Assembly (NCBI GenBank): GCA_025345505.1
Contig: JANVCC010010406.1
Location: 18,739,825-18,803,824 of the forward strand
Origin: Todiramphus chloris collaris
Lineage: Eukaryota; Chordata; Aves; Coraciiformes; Alcedinidae
Length of the DNA stretch: 64,000 bases
Reading direction: 5' to 3'
In this document: piece after piece, positions 35,701 to 48,914 of the stretch
Layout of the letters: the number at the start of each line of letters is the position of its first letter
How positions within the stretch are numbered: position 1 is the stretch's first letter
Notes under the pieces: generated by a model
What the model was told of the DNA's origin: nothing
What the model saw: only the letters and a program-made list of their open reading frames with translations
Databases searched by the model: none
Position numbers and translations under genes: made by a program

Positions 35701-38431
35701 GGGTTGTATTTCTTTTTTCTAGATACAAAGACTTGAAAAAAATTCTTCCCAAAGTCATGGTCTATGCTATGGTCATGGGAATCCCAGAGAGACGTTCTGG
35801 TGAGGGGAGCCACCTTGCACTGCCACAGGCACTGCCACAGCCTTTTACAGCCTTGGGCTTGGCTGGGGGCAGGTGCATAGTGGCCAGGGTGCCATAGTAC
35901 ATGGTCAGGCTGGGAGGCACCTTGACATCCCATAGGAAGGACAAGGGATCTCTGGGCTGAGCCAGGTGGTGGGCATCACCTGGGCAGCGGCAAGCAGCTG
36001 AGTAGAGGAGTGAGGCTGAGGGAAGGTTTCAGGGCTGTGCATAGGACTGGAGAAAATGGCATATTATGGGCTTTGTTCCTTTAACATAATATTTTTCATG
36101 GGTGTAGAGAAGTGGTGTTCTTATTTCCACTCTTTAAAAGACAAGAACATGCATCTTTACATGGAAGGCTATCAGGTATCTGGACCAATGCAGTGTATCA
36201 CCAAAATTAAGAGCATAACAAGCTCTATTAAAGCACCAGACAGTAAAGGGATAATTACAAGATCCGTTGTTAGTAGGCAAGAAAAACAAATATGTCTTAT
36301 AAACCTTAAAGCTCTAGAGAAAAAAATCACTTGCTAATTGAGCAGGGGACTATAGGTAAGCTTCTTTGGAGGTTACCTGGGTTATTCTAGGTTAGTCCAT
36401 TACATGTTCATCACATCTTGCTCTGAAGCACAAGTACTCAGTGATGTTTGTGCAGGATGATATGGGAGATGACGCTCCACCATGGTCTGTGTTCCCACTT
36501 CATGCACCTGCATTAACCACTCTATGGGCTTGTAGGATTGCTTTACTGAATTCTGGCCTCACACTGAAAAAAAGGCCTTTCATATCTCTAATGCTAATTG
36601 TTTTATTCCTCCTTACTCCCTGCACCTTCTTCATCAGAGATGTCTTATCCCTATAAATCATTTAAGTTTTTGTGTGGAACAAATATTTTGCCATTGTAAT
36701 TGATTGGGTTGCATGAAATAGTAGCTGTTTTGGGACAATTTAGTGCAGGGACACTATTTATGTGTTTCTATTGAACACTACTCTGCTGTGCACTTACAGT
36801 GTCATTCCTTGAAAACAGTGAAAATCTTTTTTTCTTATATGAAGAGACTTACAAGTATAGTCTGTAAATTCATCTCCCACTATCAGTTTGTGAGGCTTGA
36901 ACCGAAGGGGTTCATCATAATTTATATATGAATATGAGGAGTGTCAGCAGAGTTTCAGAGATGATGGAGGAACTTTTTAAAAAATTCTGGCATACACATG
37001 ACTCGGTCTGTCAGTGCAGTCCTGCTCTAGTCCTGGGGAGACTAGCCAAAGAGGTGAGCAGATGTACTTTGGCTTTGAAGAATTTTCATTAGTTTTAGAT
37101 CAGTGACTCAGATGAATATAATAAGTTACAGGAGTGGTTTATCTGTCTTGCCTTTCAGATATGGAATCATATGTTACAATCAGATGGCTACTTGTCAGTA
37201 GTAATGCTGCCCACAGGTCAAATCTGAAGTCATGTGAGGGTCCAACTGCAGTTCCCAAGAACATTGGCTTTGCCTTCACTTTGCACCAAGAAGAAATCAT
37301 TCCAGTATACCTGAAAGGTCTTCCTCTTTGTCCTTTCTACAGTGCTTTGCCATCCCAGGGGCCTGACATTGCTTTTGCTGTATCACCACATACAAGAAAC
37401 TTTGATTTCTGTGGCTAGGGAGCTGTTAAAGAAGGTGTGAGAGATATCAGACAAGGAGGGAGCTGATCCTCTCTCCCCAGGGAGAGGTGTTGCTGCACTC
37501 TGTGGTCTGGGTCCCAGGACAAGAGACCCTCATGAGACTGCATGGGGTACTGTGGGGCACTCTGCTAAGCAAGCAGCAGAGGTGTTGGGCTTCCGGAAGT
37601 CCTGTCATGTTCCCAGGTCCCCAGTCCCCACTGCCACATTCCCTGACTCTCCATGTCTTTCTGACATCGTTGACAGGCCCTTATTTTCCCCACCTGTGGG
37701 GTGGCCAGCAAGCTGTAGAACAGTATGGTACCTTCAGCTCTGTGTCAGCAGCTGACACTAATACTGGAAAGGATATCACGTACACTTTTGTCTCCATCTG
37801 GAAGCTCTTGATGAGCATAAAGGTTTCAGAGACCATCTTAGGCTAAACCTGCTTCCTCCCCAACTGAAAACTGTTCCCAGGACCAGTCTGGAAGTTGTAA
37901 CCCATTCGTTTCTTAAACTTTTATCTTCACCCTAGACCATACCCCATCATCTTCCTCTCTCCAGATTCTCTCAGAAGCACCTTCCTCCTGGGATGGTCTT
38001 CCCTATACAGCCCCAAATTTGCCACAGTTCCCATCCCACTGTGTAACACAATGCAGATAAATGCTGTTTGCACCTGTGAGTCAAGAAAATTAAAAGGCAA
38101 GAGGGAACACTGGGCCTCATGGTCTCTCCAGAGAGCACTGGGTAGAGAGATTAAACACATGAAAAATTAAACTGCAATCCCACTTTACTGGTCCAGCATA
38201 CATATCTTTTCTGTGTTCAAGTGTATACAGACAGTACTGGTGTCACAGAAAGAACCTCTTGTCAAGGCTAAGCCCCAAAAGGTGACTCACACTGAATGGC
38301 ACCCTGGGATTGGCTGCTCATATGGGAGACTTCAGAAAATAAACAACAGCAGTCCAAAACAAAGGAGAATGTGTACTTAGAGATCAGCCCTTCTTAATGG
38401 GACCAACTGATATTAGGTGTGATTCTCTTAC
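32751..38431. other. Non-coding stretch, possible intron
   Basis: No repeat family recognised. T- and A-runs lie near 33889-33902 and 35561-35577. A less AT-rich patch at 35780-36050 has open frames and splice-like sites on both strands and cannot be assigned to either. Confidence 0.4.
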
Positions 38432-38620
38432 AAGACACAAAGACCACTCCCCTCTTTTGATGGATCCAACTTCAGTGCCTCAGAGTTCATGCAGATTAAA
38501 TGCAGACAGGCTACGGTCTGGGGCATACTGTAGGGGATGTAAACTTCTGGAAAGTATTCCAAGTCTTGAACCCTAAAGGCATCTGAGAAACCACGTATAC
38601 CCCTGTAACGCCTGACTGTG
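38432..38620 (-). CDS. Candidate internal exon of an unidentified gene
   Basis: A minus-strand stop-free stretch of 189 nt. It follows a strong polypyrimidine acceptor (TTTGTTTGCTCTATCTCTTTCAG, of which the last 20 nt are nearly all pyrimidine) and ends at a donor TT/GTAAGAG. The frame begins with 1 nt and ends with 2 nt, and gives about 62 residues including RRYRGIRGFSDAFRVQDLEY and PYSMPQTVACLHLICMNSEA. It is open for the whole exon in this one frame only. It could belong to the same minus-strand gene as 32564-32750, but its end phase (2) does not fit that exon's start (2 nt). At least one exon must lie between them, or they are unrelated. The protein was not recognised. Confidence 0.3.
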
Positions 38621-41600
38621 CTGAAAGAGATAGAGCAAACAAAAAGAAGGGGCAATGCCAGGCCACAGATCTGGGCTTTGAACTGTCCATTCAGGAGTTT
38701 TCTTTTTTTTCGGTAAAAGAGCCTGCCATGACCACCTCTGTAAGGACAGAAACAAAGCACCTCACCTTGTGGGTGGAAAAACAAGGAGGGAAAGTGTCCA
38801 CCTTCTAACCAGTGTGAAGAATTCAGAGGGAGTCCAATGCCCACGAGCCCTGCCTGCTCATCACCACAGCTGTCGGTTGAGTGAGCATTGGGTTGGGGCA
38901 TTGGGTACCATGGGCTGGGATGGTCACAGTCATCTGATGAGTGGACTGTTGCATTCCTCCTCCCTGATTTCCCCTGTCAGAAGCTCAGTGCAGCTTACTC
39001 TCTTATCCCAAATACTTTGCTGCTCTTCCTGGAGACATCTTCAAAGTTGGAGGATTAGTTGTTACTTTTTTCTGTAGTCTGTCAGCCTTGCTGAGACACT
39101 TGTGGGTGATAATGCCAGGAACATGCATTGCTAAAACAGGATTGCATTCCCACCCAGAACAATTGTTCCCATTTTTGGCAGGAGCAAATGTATGAATAAG
39201 CTTTCTTATTTTAACATTTCACTGGTCTCCATGAACTTACAGTCTGTAAGACTAGCTTGGACAATCTTTCAAAAATTTGTGAACTTGCTGCTACTAACTA
39301 TATGGAAAAGACAGTGCAGAATTTTCCCCTGGTCCCATTGCCCCCTCATGAACATCCCTTAGACAATAAATAGCTTGAGCAAGTTGTGATGATAATGTGG
39401 TTCTAGGCAAAATGTTGCTTCCAAAGTTAGATGTTGTGAGTGTTCAGGGAATTTGTTTGTAGAGCCCCTGCAGCCAGGTCTGTATGCAGACAACACATGT
39501 GCTGTGAAATTAAAGCTGAGGAAAAATGAAAATTCACAACTTGTTTCCTTGCAGCCATTGTAAACTCTACAGAAAGACAGATAAAAGAGAGCAAGAGTAG
39601 TGCTTAGCACATAGGACATACAGGAAACTTGGCTTTCATCAATGGTTTTGACTTTCAGCCTCCAGAGATGCTTTTGAAGAGAGAATGTCCTGCTGTTGAA
39701 ATGGGTAAGGGACACTGGATGTAACCTGAAACATTAGACTTTAGCCCAATATTTCCAGTGCAACAGGATAAGAAGGAAAACAGAATTTTAAGTACAGTTG
39801 TTTTCTCACAATTTCATGCGGTTCTTTATGGAGAAAAAAGTTTTTCTTTTGTATTTTTGCAGGCAGGATTATAGGATATTGCAACACTACGTGTATGTCC
39901 AGTGTTTACATACACTATGAGCTGAGAATAGTCTTCAGTTCTCTGGAGGATTTTACTCCTTGATGACAACTTCATTGTTACTATTACTCATTACAAACAG
40001 ATTTCTTGGAGTGAGGTCATTCAGTGACAAACCCATCATAAGCATTTTCCAAAAAGTGTGCCTGGAGAAACATTTTTGGATGCAACCAGTTCTTCTGAAC
40101 AAGAAATAAATAGAAGCTGATGTTGTTTGTGGTTTGCAAAACCTAAACCTTTACCCTTCCCCTGACTTATTCTGCATCTTTCACCCTTGAAATAATCAAG
40201 CACAAACATCCCAAACATCTACAAATTTTATTTAAAAACAGCAAAGCATTTATCCAGAAGTAGCCATCCTCCTGAAAAAAACCCAAATTCTAGTTGCAAA
40301 TAACTCCTCATCTATCTCTTTCTAGCACTTACAAGAAAATTTTAAGGATGAATCAGTCTGCAATGAATTGATGCATACTGAGCACAGACAGCATTTCCAT
40401 CTTAGTTCTGGACCTAGAAGCTGTGGTTTCCAAACTAGCCCCTAACTAACAGTGGTGAGATGTACAGGTGAAACCAGCCTTGTGCCAAACTTGCCCTCTG
40501 TTTGTGTGGCATTGTTTTTCTCAAGTTATGTTGGCTAAATGTGTTCCCAATCTGAGTCTCCTTGTGATACCTGCAGCCTCTAACAGTTTAGAAGTTTGGC
40601 CGAGACCTCTGCAAACATGAAGAGTATTTAATCATTCATTTCTGTTAAATGACATTTGAAGTTGACATAGCTTTGAAATTTCATTCTGCTTTCAGCAAAG
40701 TTTAATGACCTCTCTTCTCTGTTAATAGAATGATTCAGATATTTTTTTCTAGATTATTATTAAAGTGTAAATAAGAGCGGCTTTTGTATCAAACTTTGTA
40801 ATGTCCCTTTCATCATTTACTCCTGACACTGTTGTCCAACACCAACTATGTTATACAAAGTTCAGTTTTTGTGAGTAAAATGATACTTTAATTTCACAAA
40901 TAGATGTCTGCTTCTGATTTTAAAAAGCACAGCAATGTCATCAACTAACTTTATTATTTCAGCGGAGGGCAGAAATCCATATCTGCTTTGCCTCTTTGGT
41001 TTTGAGTAGTATTTTGTGCTTTATATTGTCTCATATTTTCCTTGGCCTTTTTTTTTTTTTTTTTCCCTGTAAGAGGGAGAGTAGCACAGGAAAACATGGA
41101 CAGCAGTAGCCCTTTCCCACAAACCAGCCAAAAATTAAATCAAAATGAGATAATGAAACAGGATGTAATTTGCAACAGATTGAAACTATGCTTCATCCAG
41201 TATGCAACAATATTTGATAGAAGTTGTCCCTGTTCTTTCTCACTTACTTTTTTTCTTTGTTGAAATAGTTAATAAGAAAGACTTACACAGAATCATCTGA
41301 AAACTTCTGACTTTACACTCGATGAAGAAAATCTCTCATTTAAAGAATCATGTCTTCCCAGGAGTGTTGTTTTGGGCTGTCTGCTGGCTTAAGAAGAGAA
41401 AATGTCATTGTTTTACATCTGAGTCACAAGCTGAAAGTTAACTCTGGTCTTCTAGGAACTCAAAAACCAGGCCAGTTTTTACTAATATAAGTATTTAACT
41501 CCAGACTACTGTTGTTAGTTTATATTGATTTCTCAACAGATGCATTTTAATATTTAGATATAGTGAACAGCATCATCTGTGAATACCTTGCAAGAGACTG

Positions 41601-44600
41601 TATGCTTATGCCAGAATCTGCTCTGTGATGAACAGCCCACAGAATTTAGTCCTTTTTTGAGAGTAAGATCACAAAAACCCAAGAACTGCTTGCAGAGACT
41701 GTGAAACCCACTGCATTTTTAATAAGGAAACCTTTTTTGACAGAAATCATTTAACAGAAATGTTTTCTAACTGAAAAAAAACCAACTTAGACATTGTAAA
41801 ATAAAGAAAAAATAAAATTTCAGCCTCAGAATGCTCATGGTAGAGGATATTACAGGGTTACTTTCCTTGGCTACATTTTGCCTTTAGCTTCTCTCTATAG
41901 ATATATTTTTCTGTCACTGTCAAATGTAGCTTGTCTCTCTACTCTTGTTTTTGTCACCTCCCTGCAAATGCTATGGTCACTGCCAGGCTCCACTCACCCT
42001 TCTTTCTTTCTTTTGCATGTTCCAGAAAAGCTCCATTTCCATTACTTTCCCCTGCAAATCTGCATCCAACATTTTTACAGACTCTCTCAGTCTTACTGTA
42101 TGTTTTCTTCCAGACAACTGGTGGAATGACACGTTGCGGCAGATGCTTTTTTTTTTCTTTGACATCTCACTCATTTCTTCCATTCACCACTGCAGACAAT
42201 ACGGCCATCATTTATGTTTAGTGAATGAAACTACGTCTGAATATGTTTCCCTGTCTGCTCTGACGGTTTTTACATATAGCATAATGCAATAGCAATAAGA
42301 TACAAAAGATACACTTTAATGAGCTGTTGGTCATGTTGGGAAACTGATTGCTTTACAGTGATTGACAATATTAACTCTGTTTTTCACATGAAAGCTGAAG
42401 AGATGACTTATGAGTTTCTGGAAGCCAAATCATGCTCTGAAATGGTAACCTACATTTTGGTTATTGTTCATCCTATCCAATTTCAGTGATTTACATAGAA
42501 GCATCTAATGTAGGGGCTTCCTCTTTACATGTTGGCTCTATTGTAGATAGTGGAAGGATAGCTGAACCTCTGTCAGGTCTGAATTGCTCTTTGAAAATGC
42601 CCAGTTCACTTCAACAATTTAAGATATATTTCCTAATTTTTCTGAATTCTCTAAAACATAAATGGTTGATACTAGGGACCAGATTCCTCACTCTGGCCAT
42701 CAGGACTGTTCAATGACCAAGATACATGAAGAAGGAACTATGAGAATAAAGTAGAGGAGAAGGTCTGGCACTGAAGTACACTTCTTCTCCAGCCAACATT
42801 AAATTAATTTGCTTAAAGAAAGCTGTCTGTCATGTGAGCCCTAGCAAAAAATTGTCACATAAACCAAAATGATTGTACTTTTTACATTTAAATAAGCTTT
42901 TCATTCCACATAACCTGCAGTTAACACCAAACACTGTGTGAACAAAGTAAAACTCACTCACATTGCTTTGTGTCTTCGAAAATACCACTGGAGTTCTGCT
43001 TGGACAAATACATGGCAATGGACTCATCCAATGTCGAACATAACAGGCATTTGTGCCAACAGGAATTTGGCTGGTGAAGACATTAGAAAATTAGCACTGT
43101 GATGAAAAGAAAACATGACAGACCACTTTTTTGAAAAAAAGATGCTCAGTCTACCTGTTAGACCTGGTCTTTTGCTAAGTAACACAGTTTTCATCCAGAG
43201 ACATTCTTACTCTTCTCTTTAGCATCATACATCTTCTGTGTGATAAGCTCCAGAAATGTTTTACACCCTGAAAGTAAGAAATAAAAATTCTAGTGGCTGA
43301 ATGTTTATAGGCTGTCCTCAACAATTCCCCATTTTTTAATATTAAATTAGCAAAGCCATGGTGTTTGACCCACCATGATGTTCAGTTCTATTCTATTTAA
43401 AATGAATGCTTTTCTACTACAAGCAATAAAGTATCTAAGCCACTTACTTTTAAGTGAGGGTTGTTTTCTCATGGCCTTCACTTTCCATTTTAACCTCTCA
43501 CATAGCATTGTTCTGTGCCATTAAATACTTGCCAAGTGATATCACAGGGGAGGCTGTATTTTGGGGTTGGATAAAACAATCCCTTTACACAAACATCTTA
43601 AGGAATCACTCAAGGGATCTGAAAAAAACATCAGTTGATTGGACAAGGAAGTCTTAGGTATGGGTTGAATCATTGGGGATGCTATAAAGTGATATCTATG
43701 AATTAGTGGAAGATTACCCATTGAAAGGCCTCAATCTTGCAACATGCTGAATGCTCTGCCTTTGGTGAATAAGAAAGGAGGATTTTTAGCAAGTGACTCT
43801 TAAATACATGTTCCAGGACTGCTTTGAATGCAAGTTTCACTGTAGAGTTTGTTAATCCTTTTCTAATATTTGGGTATAGTTTTCAGCTGTGTTAGTAATA
43901 ATGAGGTGTTAGTATGTGTGTGTAGTTTCCTGTGTTCAGCAAAATGCTCTGTCGATGAAAACTCTCCCAGGTGGGGTGACTGCAGAAATGAGAACTGTTT
44001 TCAACCCCTACACTGCTGAGTTTCTGTGAGGATCGAGGGCAAGTCTGAAAACTGGCAATGCTTGCAAGTCTGAAATATCTGGAGTGCATATATCCTTCAC
44101 TAGTTTGAATCTTTAAATCTTAAGATCCTACAAATTGTTGAAATTAAGCTTCCGTATGACCAAGGGACATGTGAAATGAACTCAACACAAGATTGTTATT
44201 ATCATGTAACCAACTGGCAAGTCATAATAAACTGAGTCATCAATGACAGCTACCTCTAGATATTGGCTAGGCATAAAATCCATTTTTGTTTTGAAAAGAT
44301 AAAAATTGCCCAGTAAATGTATCTTTTTACCTTTTGTGGCAAGAATAAATAAAGTATTTGATTTACCTTGGTGGACCTGCATGGAACAGATCACAGTTGC
44401 ACTGAAGAAAGTTCATAGTGCTTTTCATCCTTTTTTCTGCTGATCTGTTTCCTGGAATCATATAGTGTTGGATGGCTCATGTCATCTGAAACCGATCCTG
44501 TTAGAAACCACTGTTAATCCAGAACTGCTGGAGTTTGGCATGCTCTGACTACTGCTGTTTTCAAATGTATTCAAAATCTCCAACAAAATTCTAACTGAAG

Positions 44601-45510
44601 GATCTAAAGGTCTGTTTTTGAAGAAGAAGCTGGTTTAAATTTCCTAAGAAATCAAAATTCAAACTGTACAGATGAACCTCACTTCAGTGTTGAACCTTGA
44701 ATAAACCAGAGACCTTTTTCAAATGCAAGTCTGGTTTAAATTTCTACTGACCCTTTATTGTTAGTAGATTTTAGTTCAGTTGTCCTAAAAAACATCATAT
44801 TATTTCTTTACATCATGCGTAAGACCTTTTGCATACACTGGTACATTTAATCCTGTCACCAAGTTAAATGTCTGCTGCAAGTTGCCTTTCAGCTGCCATG
44901 GCTTTTGACAAACAACTTGTGACCTAGAGAAGTCTTTATGGTAATGCTGACATAGTATCCAGTGGCTGAAGCATTTTTGTCTGAGAAGTTTCCAAGAGTA
45001 CACTTCAGTTGTTTAGTGTTTACTGCAATAAAAAAGAAGCAAACTGAGTACAAAAAATAGTGAAACTTTTGCACTGAAAGTTTCACTGTTGCCTCTGTGA
45101 TAAACAGGCCACCTGTTTACAGTCCTGGATTGAATGAGGGTTAATGAAACCCAAGGCTTTTACAGCATTATATTATATGAAAACTTTTTATGCTGTGTAT
45201 TGTAAATCACAAAGAAGATGTTGCCTCTTGCAGATCAGTTATGTTTGTTTCTTCTGTAGTAAAAGCTCTGCATGAGCCTGTTGGTTACTTATATTTTACC
45301 ATAGCTTATGATCCACATGCTCTGATAAAACTGAATCTTCTGCTTCATGGAAAACTAGAAATAAGCTGATTTTCAAGAAGGAAAGAGAAAAGAAGGCTTG
45401 CTTTCTCCTATTCTAGGAATACCTTGAGTGGTAAATTTGATGCTTATTGTCAACAAGTACGTTCTTGTGACATATTAAGTCCCATGGGTTTTGTTGTGGT
45501 TTTGTTGATG

Positions 45511-45546
45511 TGTTTGTTTTTGTTTTGTTTTGTTTGGTTTTGGTTT
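45511..45546. repeat. (TTTTG)n-like microsatellite
   Basis: Imperfect TTTTG/TTTG units, a short simple repeat. Confidence 0.8.
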
Positions 45547-47140
45547 ATATTTTAATTCTTTCAATGCAGGAAAGGTTTCCAGCTTTCTGCACCAGAAAGC
45601 GTTACCGCTGTTCCTGTATCTCTGAATTCTGCGCTTGGTTCACTCACTGTGAGTTTGGGTAGCCACACTGCCTAAAGCACAGGGAGTGCCTCTGCTATCT
45701 CCTGTAGCATTAGGCAGAGATGACCTTTTTCTTCTGGTAGTGTAGGCCACGTCTGCAATAAAACTGGGCTAAATTACACTCCTCGTATATACTCTCTATA
45801 TTCCCTTACTTTTCCTAGAAAAAGAATTACCCCAGAATGTTTGAAGCATAAGAAAGAAATTCTGTGGTTTATAAAACTTCTTAGACCAGTCAACATCTCT
45901 ATTTTTCTTCAGTTAATAATTTCATATGCTATCTAAGCAATCCAAACAAACATCTCTGGAGTCAAGACTCCTCATTCCCTGTACCCTCTCAGTCCTGATT
46001 GTGGTAGATGTTATGCAAATCCATAAAAGAAGATATCCTATTGTTCAAGATTCCATCTTAAGTTACAAGAGAAAGGACATAAAGAAGGAATTATTGTTAT
46101 TCCAACACATATAGGGGCAACTGAGCAATGGTTATTAAGTGACTTTCCTGGGGTAACTGTAACCAAGAAAATCAGAGATTTACTTGCTAGCATTCATATA
46201 GAACAGAACATTGTATTAGTGTTTTTTCTTTTTCTTAGACCAAGTCACTCATACTAGTTTTGCACTAATGTCTATGTATCACTGCTGTGCTTAGAAGAAC
46301 TAAATGGCAGATGTGTTCCACTGGCTTCCAGAGTACAAATGCAGAGTAGAAAAGATCTCTGTCACAGTGAGTTTGCAATCAAGCCCCCTGCTAAGCCTGA
46401 GGAATAACAATATTTTCTGAAGCTAGAGTTCATTCTCCTGCTTCTCAGAGTTCATTGAAAGCCTCAATTTTTACTCCAGTCAAAGATCCCAGGAAAGACA
46501 GCTTTATTCACTAAAGTCACAGATCAATGCAGCAAGATTTGCATATAGGCAAGTATATAAATCCTGTTTTGCAGTATATTTTCATTCTCTTGCACTGTGA
46601 ATTTTTAAAGAGTCTTGTGTCAGGAAGAAGCAATAGTCTGACAGCACTAGAAAATGAACTCCTTTGTTTAACTGAAGAACAGGTATAGCACTGACTGCAT
46701 CCACCCATCTGACAGCAAGCATTTTGGGTAAAGAGAAGACAACTCAGCCTGTATGTTTGTTCAGTGTTTGGCTTTCTTTCCAGGAATGCATTGTTGCCAA
46801 ACCCAGGTCCAAATACCAGGATGCAGGCTTTCTCTTACCATTCTCCCACCCTTTATAAAAAAAATTAAAAAGGGAATATGCTTACAATAGTCTCATTTTC
46901 ATGCTTTTGGTGTATATTTTAGTCACTTTTGTAATATTTCAGCAACAATTAAAATGAAAACATTTTGTAAATATGGAAATTTGAAATGTTCTCCTAGTTG
47001 CAGCCTTAAAAGAAATAAGGTGTTATGAATAACATCAAGTGCACAAGAGAAATCTGTGAAGTCTGTAACATTGTGGGTGCTACTTCTCATTCAGCACTTT
47101 TCTCCTGAACTTTATATGAGAACAAATGTCTATTTTGCAT

Positions 47141-47160
47141 CATTCATTCATTCATTCATT
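47141..47160. repeat. (ATTC)n microsatellite
   Basis: About five ATTC tetramers in a row, followed by an A-run and a T-run. Confidence 0.85.
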
Positions 47161-48445
47161 GAAAAAAAAATATTTTTTTTTGTCCCCACAGTTGAATTTA
47201 AATTAGGATCAACACTGCATCATCCCACTGCCTTTTCCCTAAATAAGATATTTGCTGCTGTTTCCTCTACTCCTGAATACATATTTTCTTGAAGGGCTTA
47301 ATGTGTCTCCATTTTGTTTTCCCTAATCTTGTATTCTATTGCAGCTCACAAAGCCATCACTCTGTCCCTTTCTGAAAACTAGTACAGTCAGTTGTCTTGG
47401 TCAAAAATATATGCAGTTGCTCTCTCTGTGTAGCCTGGTCTGAAAAGAACTCTGGTTAATTAACATTGATTACAATCCACCAGCTGCAAGTAAAAATTGA
47501 TTGCCAAGGTTCCTAATTTGAATACCTCTTTTCTGATTTCACTATTTCTGTGACAGTCCAATGAGACAGAGAGGGACAGAGAGTGAATCCAGTTCTTAAA
47601 TTCCCAGTTATTCATAGGCTCCCCTGTGAATGACATTGGTGATCCTTCTGGTTCTACTTTATCACCCTGTGGGATCATAATTTGTTAGCACAACATTTAA
47701 TTGCTGCAAATTGTCAGTGTGCACATTTGGACCCTCTTCAATGCTCCATTTTTTATTGAGAGAGGAGCAATGGTATTGATTTTGGATAGCCAGGGAGAAT
47801 GCCAGGGATATTAGTAAGGAGCTCAGAGAACACAACACATAAACTTTTATGACATGATGTCAAACTGGATTGCACAGGCATAAATGAAAAGGACAACATC
47901 TTCTGTAATTACTGCAAAAATATACCATACATCTATTTGAAAAAGGGTACATTTCAATGAAAAAGAGACCTTGCAAAAAGTAAAATCTCAGAAAATTTGT
48001 CCGACCAAAAAGGAAAAAGGGAAAGATTTTTAAGTGACAATGCATGAGACAGGATTTGTATTTCTGGTGCTGTTTCACTGTGACTGAAACCTGTATTTGC
48101 ATAGGCTGGCAATCCACTTTCACCCTCCTTCGAGTCTGGATTTGTATAATCCCACGCAAATCACTGGCACTCTTCCAGTGAAACTGATACCAGGAAGGAT
48201 ACACCACAACCACTGCCCAATTCTGCTGAGTAAGCTTTGTCCTCGTCCTCCACTCCAAAGTCAGCTTCACCCCCATATGGGTGAAATTGCACATCTTCCC
48301 CAAAGGATCCAGTAACCACCTGACATGCAGTAGCTTTCAAAGCACTTAATTCACAATCAGCTGGTGGTGAACTGTTGATGAGCTGGTATATGTTAAACAT
48401 GATTTAACTCGCTTATATCTGAGTCCCACCTTTTCTGTAAAGTGA

Positions 48446-48476
48446 CAAAACAAAACAAAACAAAACAAAACAACAC
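48446..48476. repeat. (AAAAC)n microsatellite
   Basis: Five to six AAAAC pentamers, then imperfect CAACA units to about 48485. Confidence 0.9.
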
Positions 48477-48670
48477 AACAACCAACAAGTGCAAATCAAT
48501 GTTAGAGACATTAATTTAGAAGTTTGGGTTCCTTGTGTCTGATGCCCTCCCTTACTTCTCACTCTCTCTGCATGGTGCATTATGAAAGTCAGTGTGAGTA
48601 GCTGTTTTTTGTCTCACCCAGAATTCCATCCATGATGTCTCAATAGCCCAAATTTAAGAAAACCAAGGAT

Positions 48671-48914
48671 GCTATGAGTACAAACTGAAACACAGATGGA
48701 TCTGTGTAAACATCATAAACCACTTTTTCACTGTAAGGGTGACTAAGTATGGGCACAGGTTGCCCAAGGAGGCTGTGGATTCTCCATCCTTGGAGATATT
48801 CAAAAATCATGTGGTCATTGTCCTGCACATCCAGCTCTAGGTGGCCCTGTTAGAGAGGTTGGTTGAACCAAATGACCTCCAGAGGCTCCTTCCAACCTCA
48901 GCAACATTGTGAGT
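48671..48914 (+). mobile_element. CR1 LINE, 3' terminal fragment
   Basis: This matches the end of CR1 ORF2 and its 3' untranslated region: ttcactgtaagggtgactaa, gcacaggttgcccaaggagg, gattctccatccttggagat, then accaaatgacctccagaggc and ccttccaacctcagcaacat. It is the same 3' end type as the 17.6-kb copy. About 245 bp remain. The tail repeat is decayed, which suggests an old copy. Confidence 0.9.

Larger units (their letters stand above)
38621..48445. other. Non-coding stretch with simple repeats
   Basis: Nearly 10 kb without CR1, LTR or a recognised gene, unusually free of young repeats compared with the rest of the window. It holds T-rich microsatellites near 41049, 45511 and 47141. Overlapping minus-strand open frames at 47860-48400 are described as a finding. 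Confidence 0.45.

Noticed and set aside
38763-38901. Start of the 157-codon minus frame as a separate exon before 38432-38620
   Set aside because: There is a donor-like CAAG/GTGAGG, but its phase (1) does not fit the 1-nt start of the next candidate exon, and no good acceptor was seen upstream.
39480-39600. Minus-strand ATGGCTGCAAGG with good start context after a T/C-rich acceptor-like tract
   Set aside because: The frame closes after about 43 codons with no convincing donor, and nothing links it to the other candidate exons.
44456-44480. gaatcatatagtgttggatgg as an inverted CR1 terminus
   Set aside because: Only about 20 bases resemble the CR1 end and no CR1 body follows on either side.
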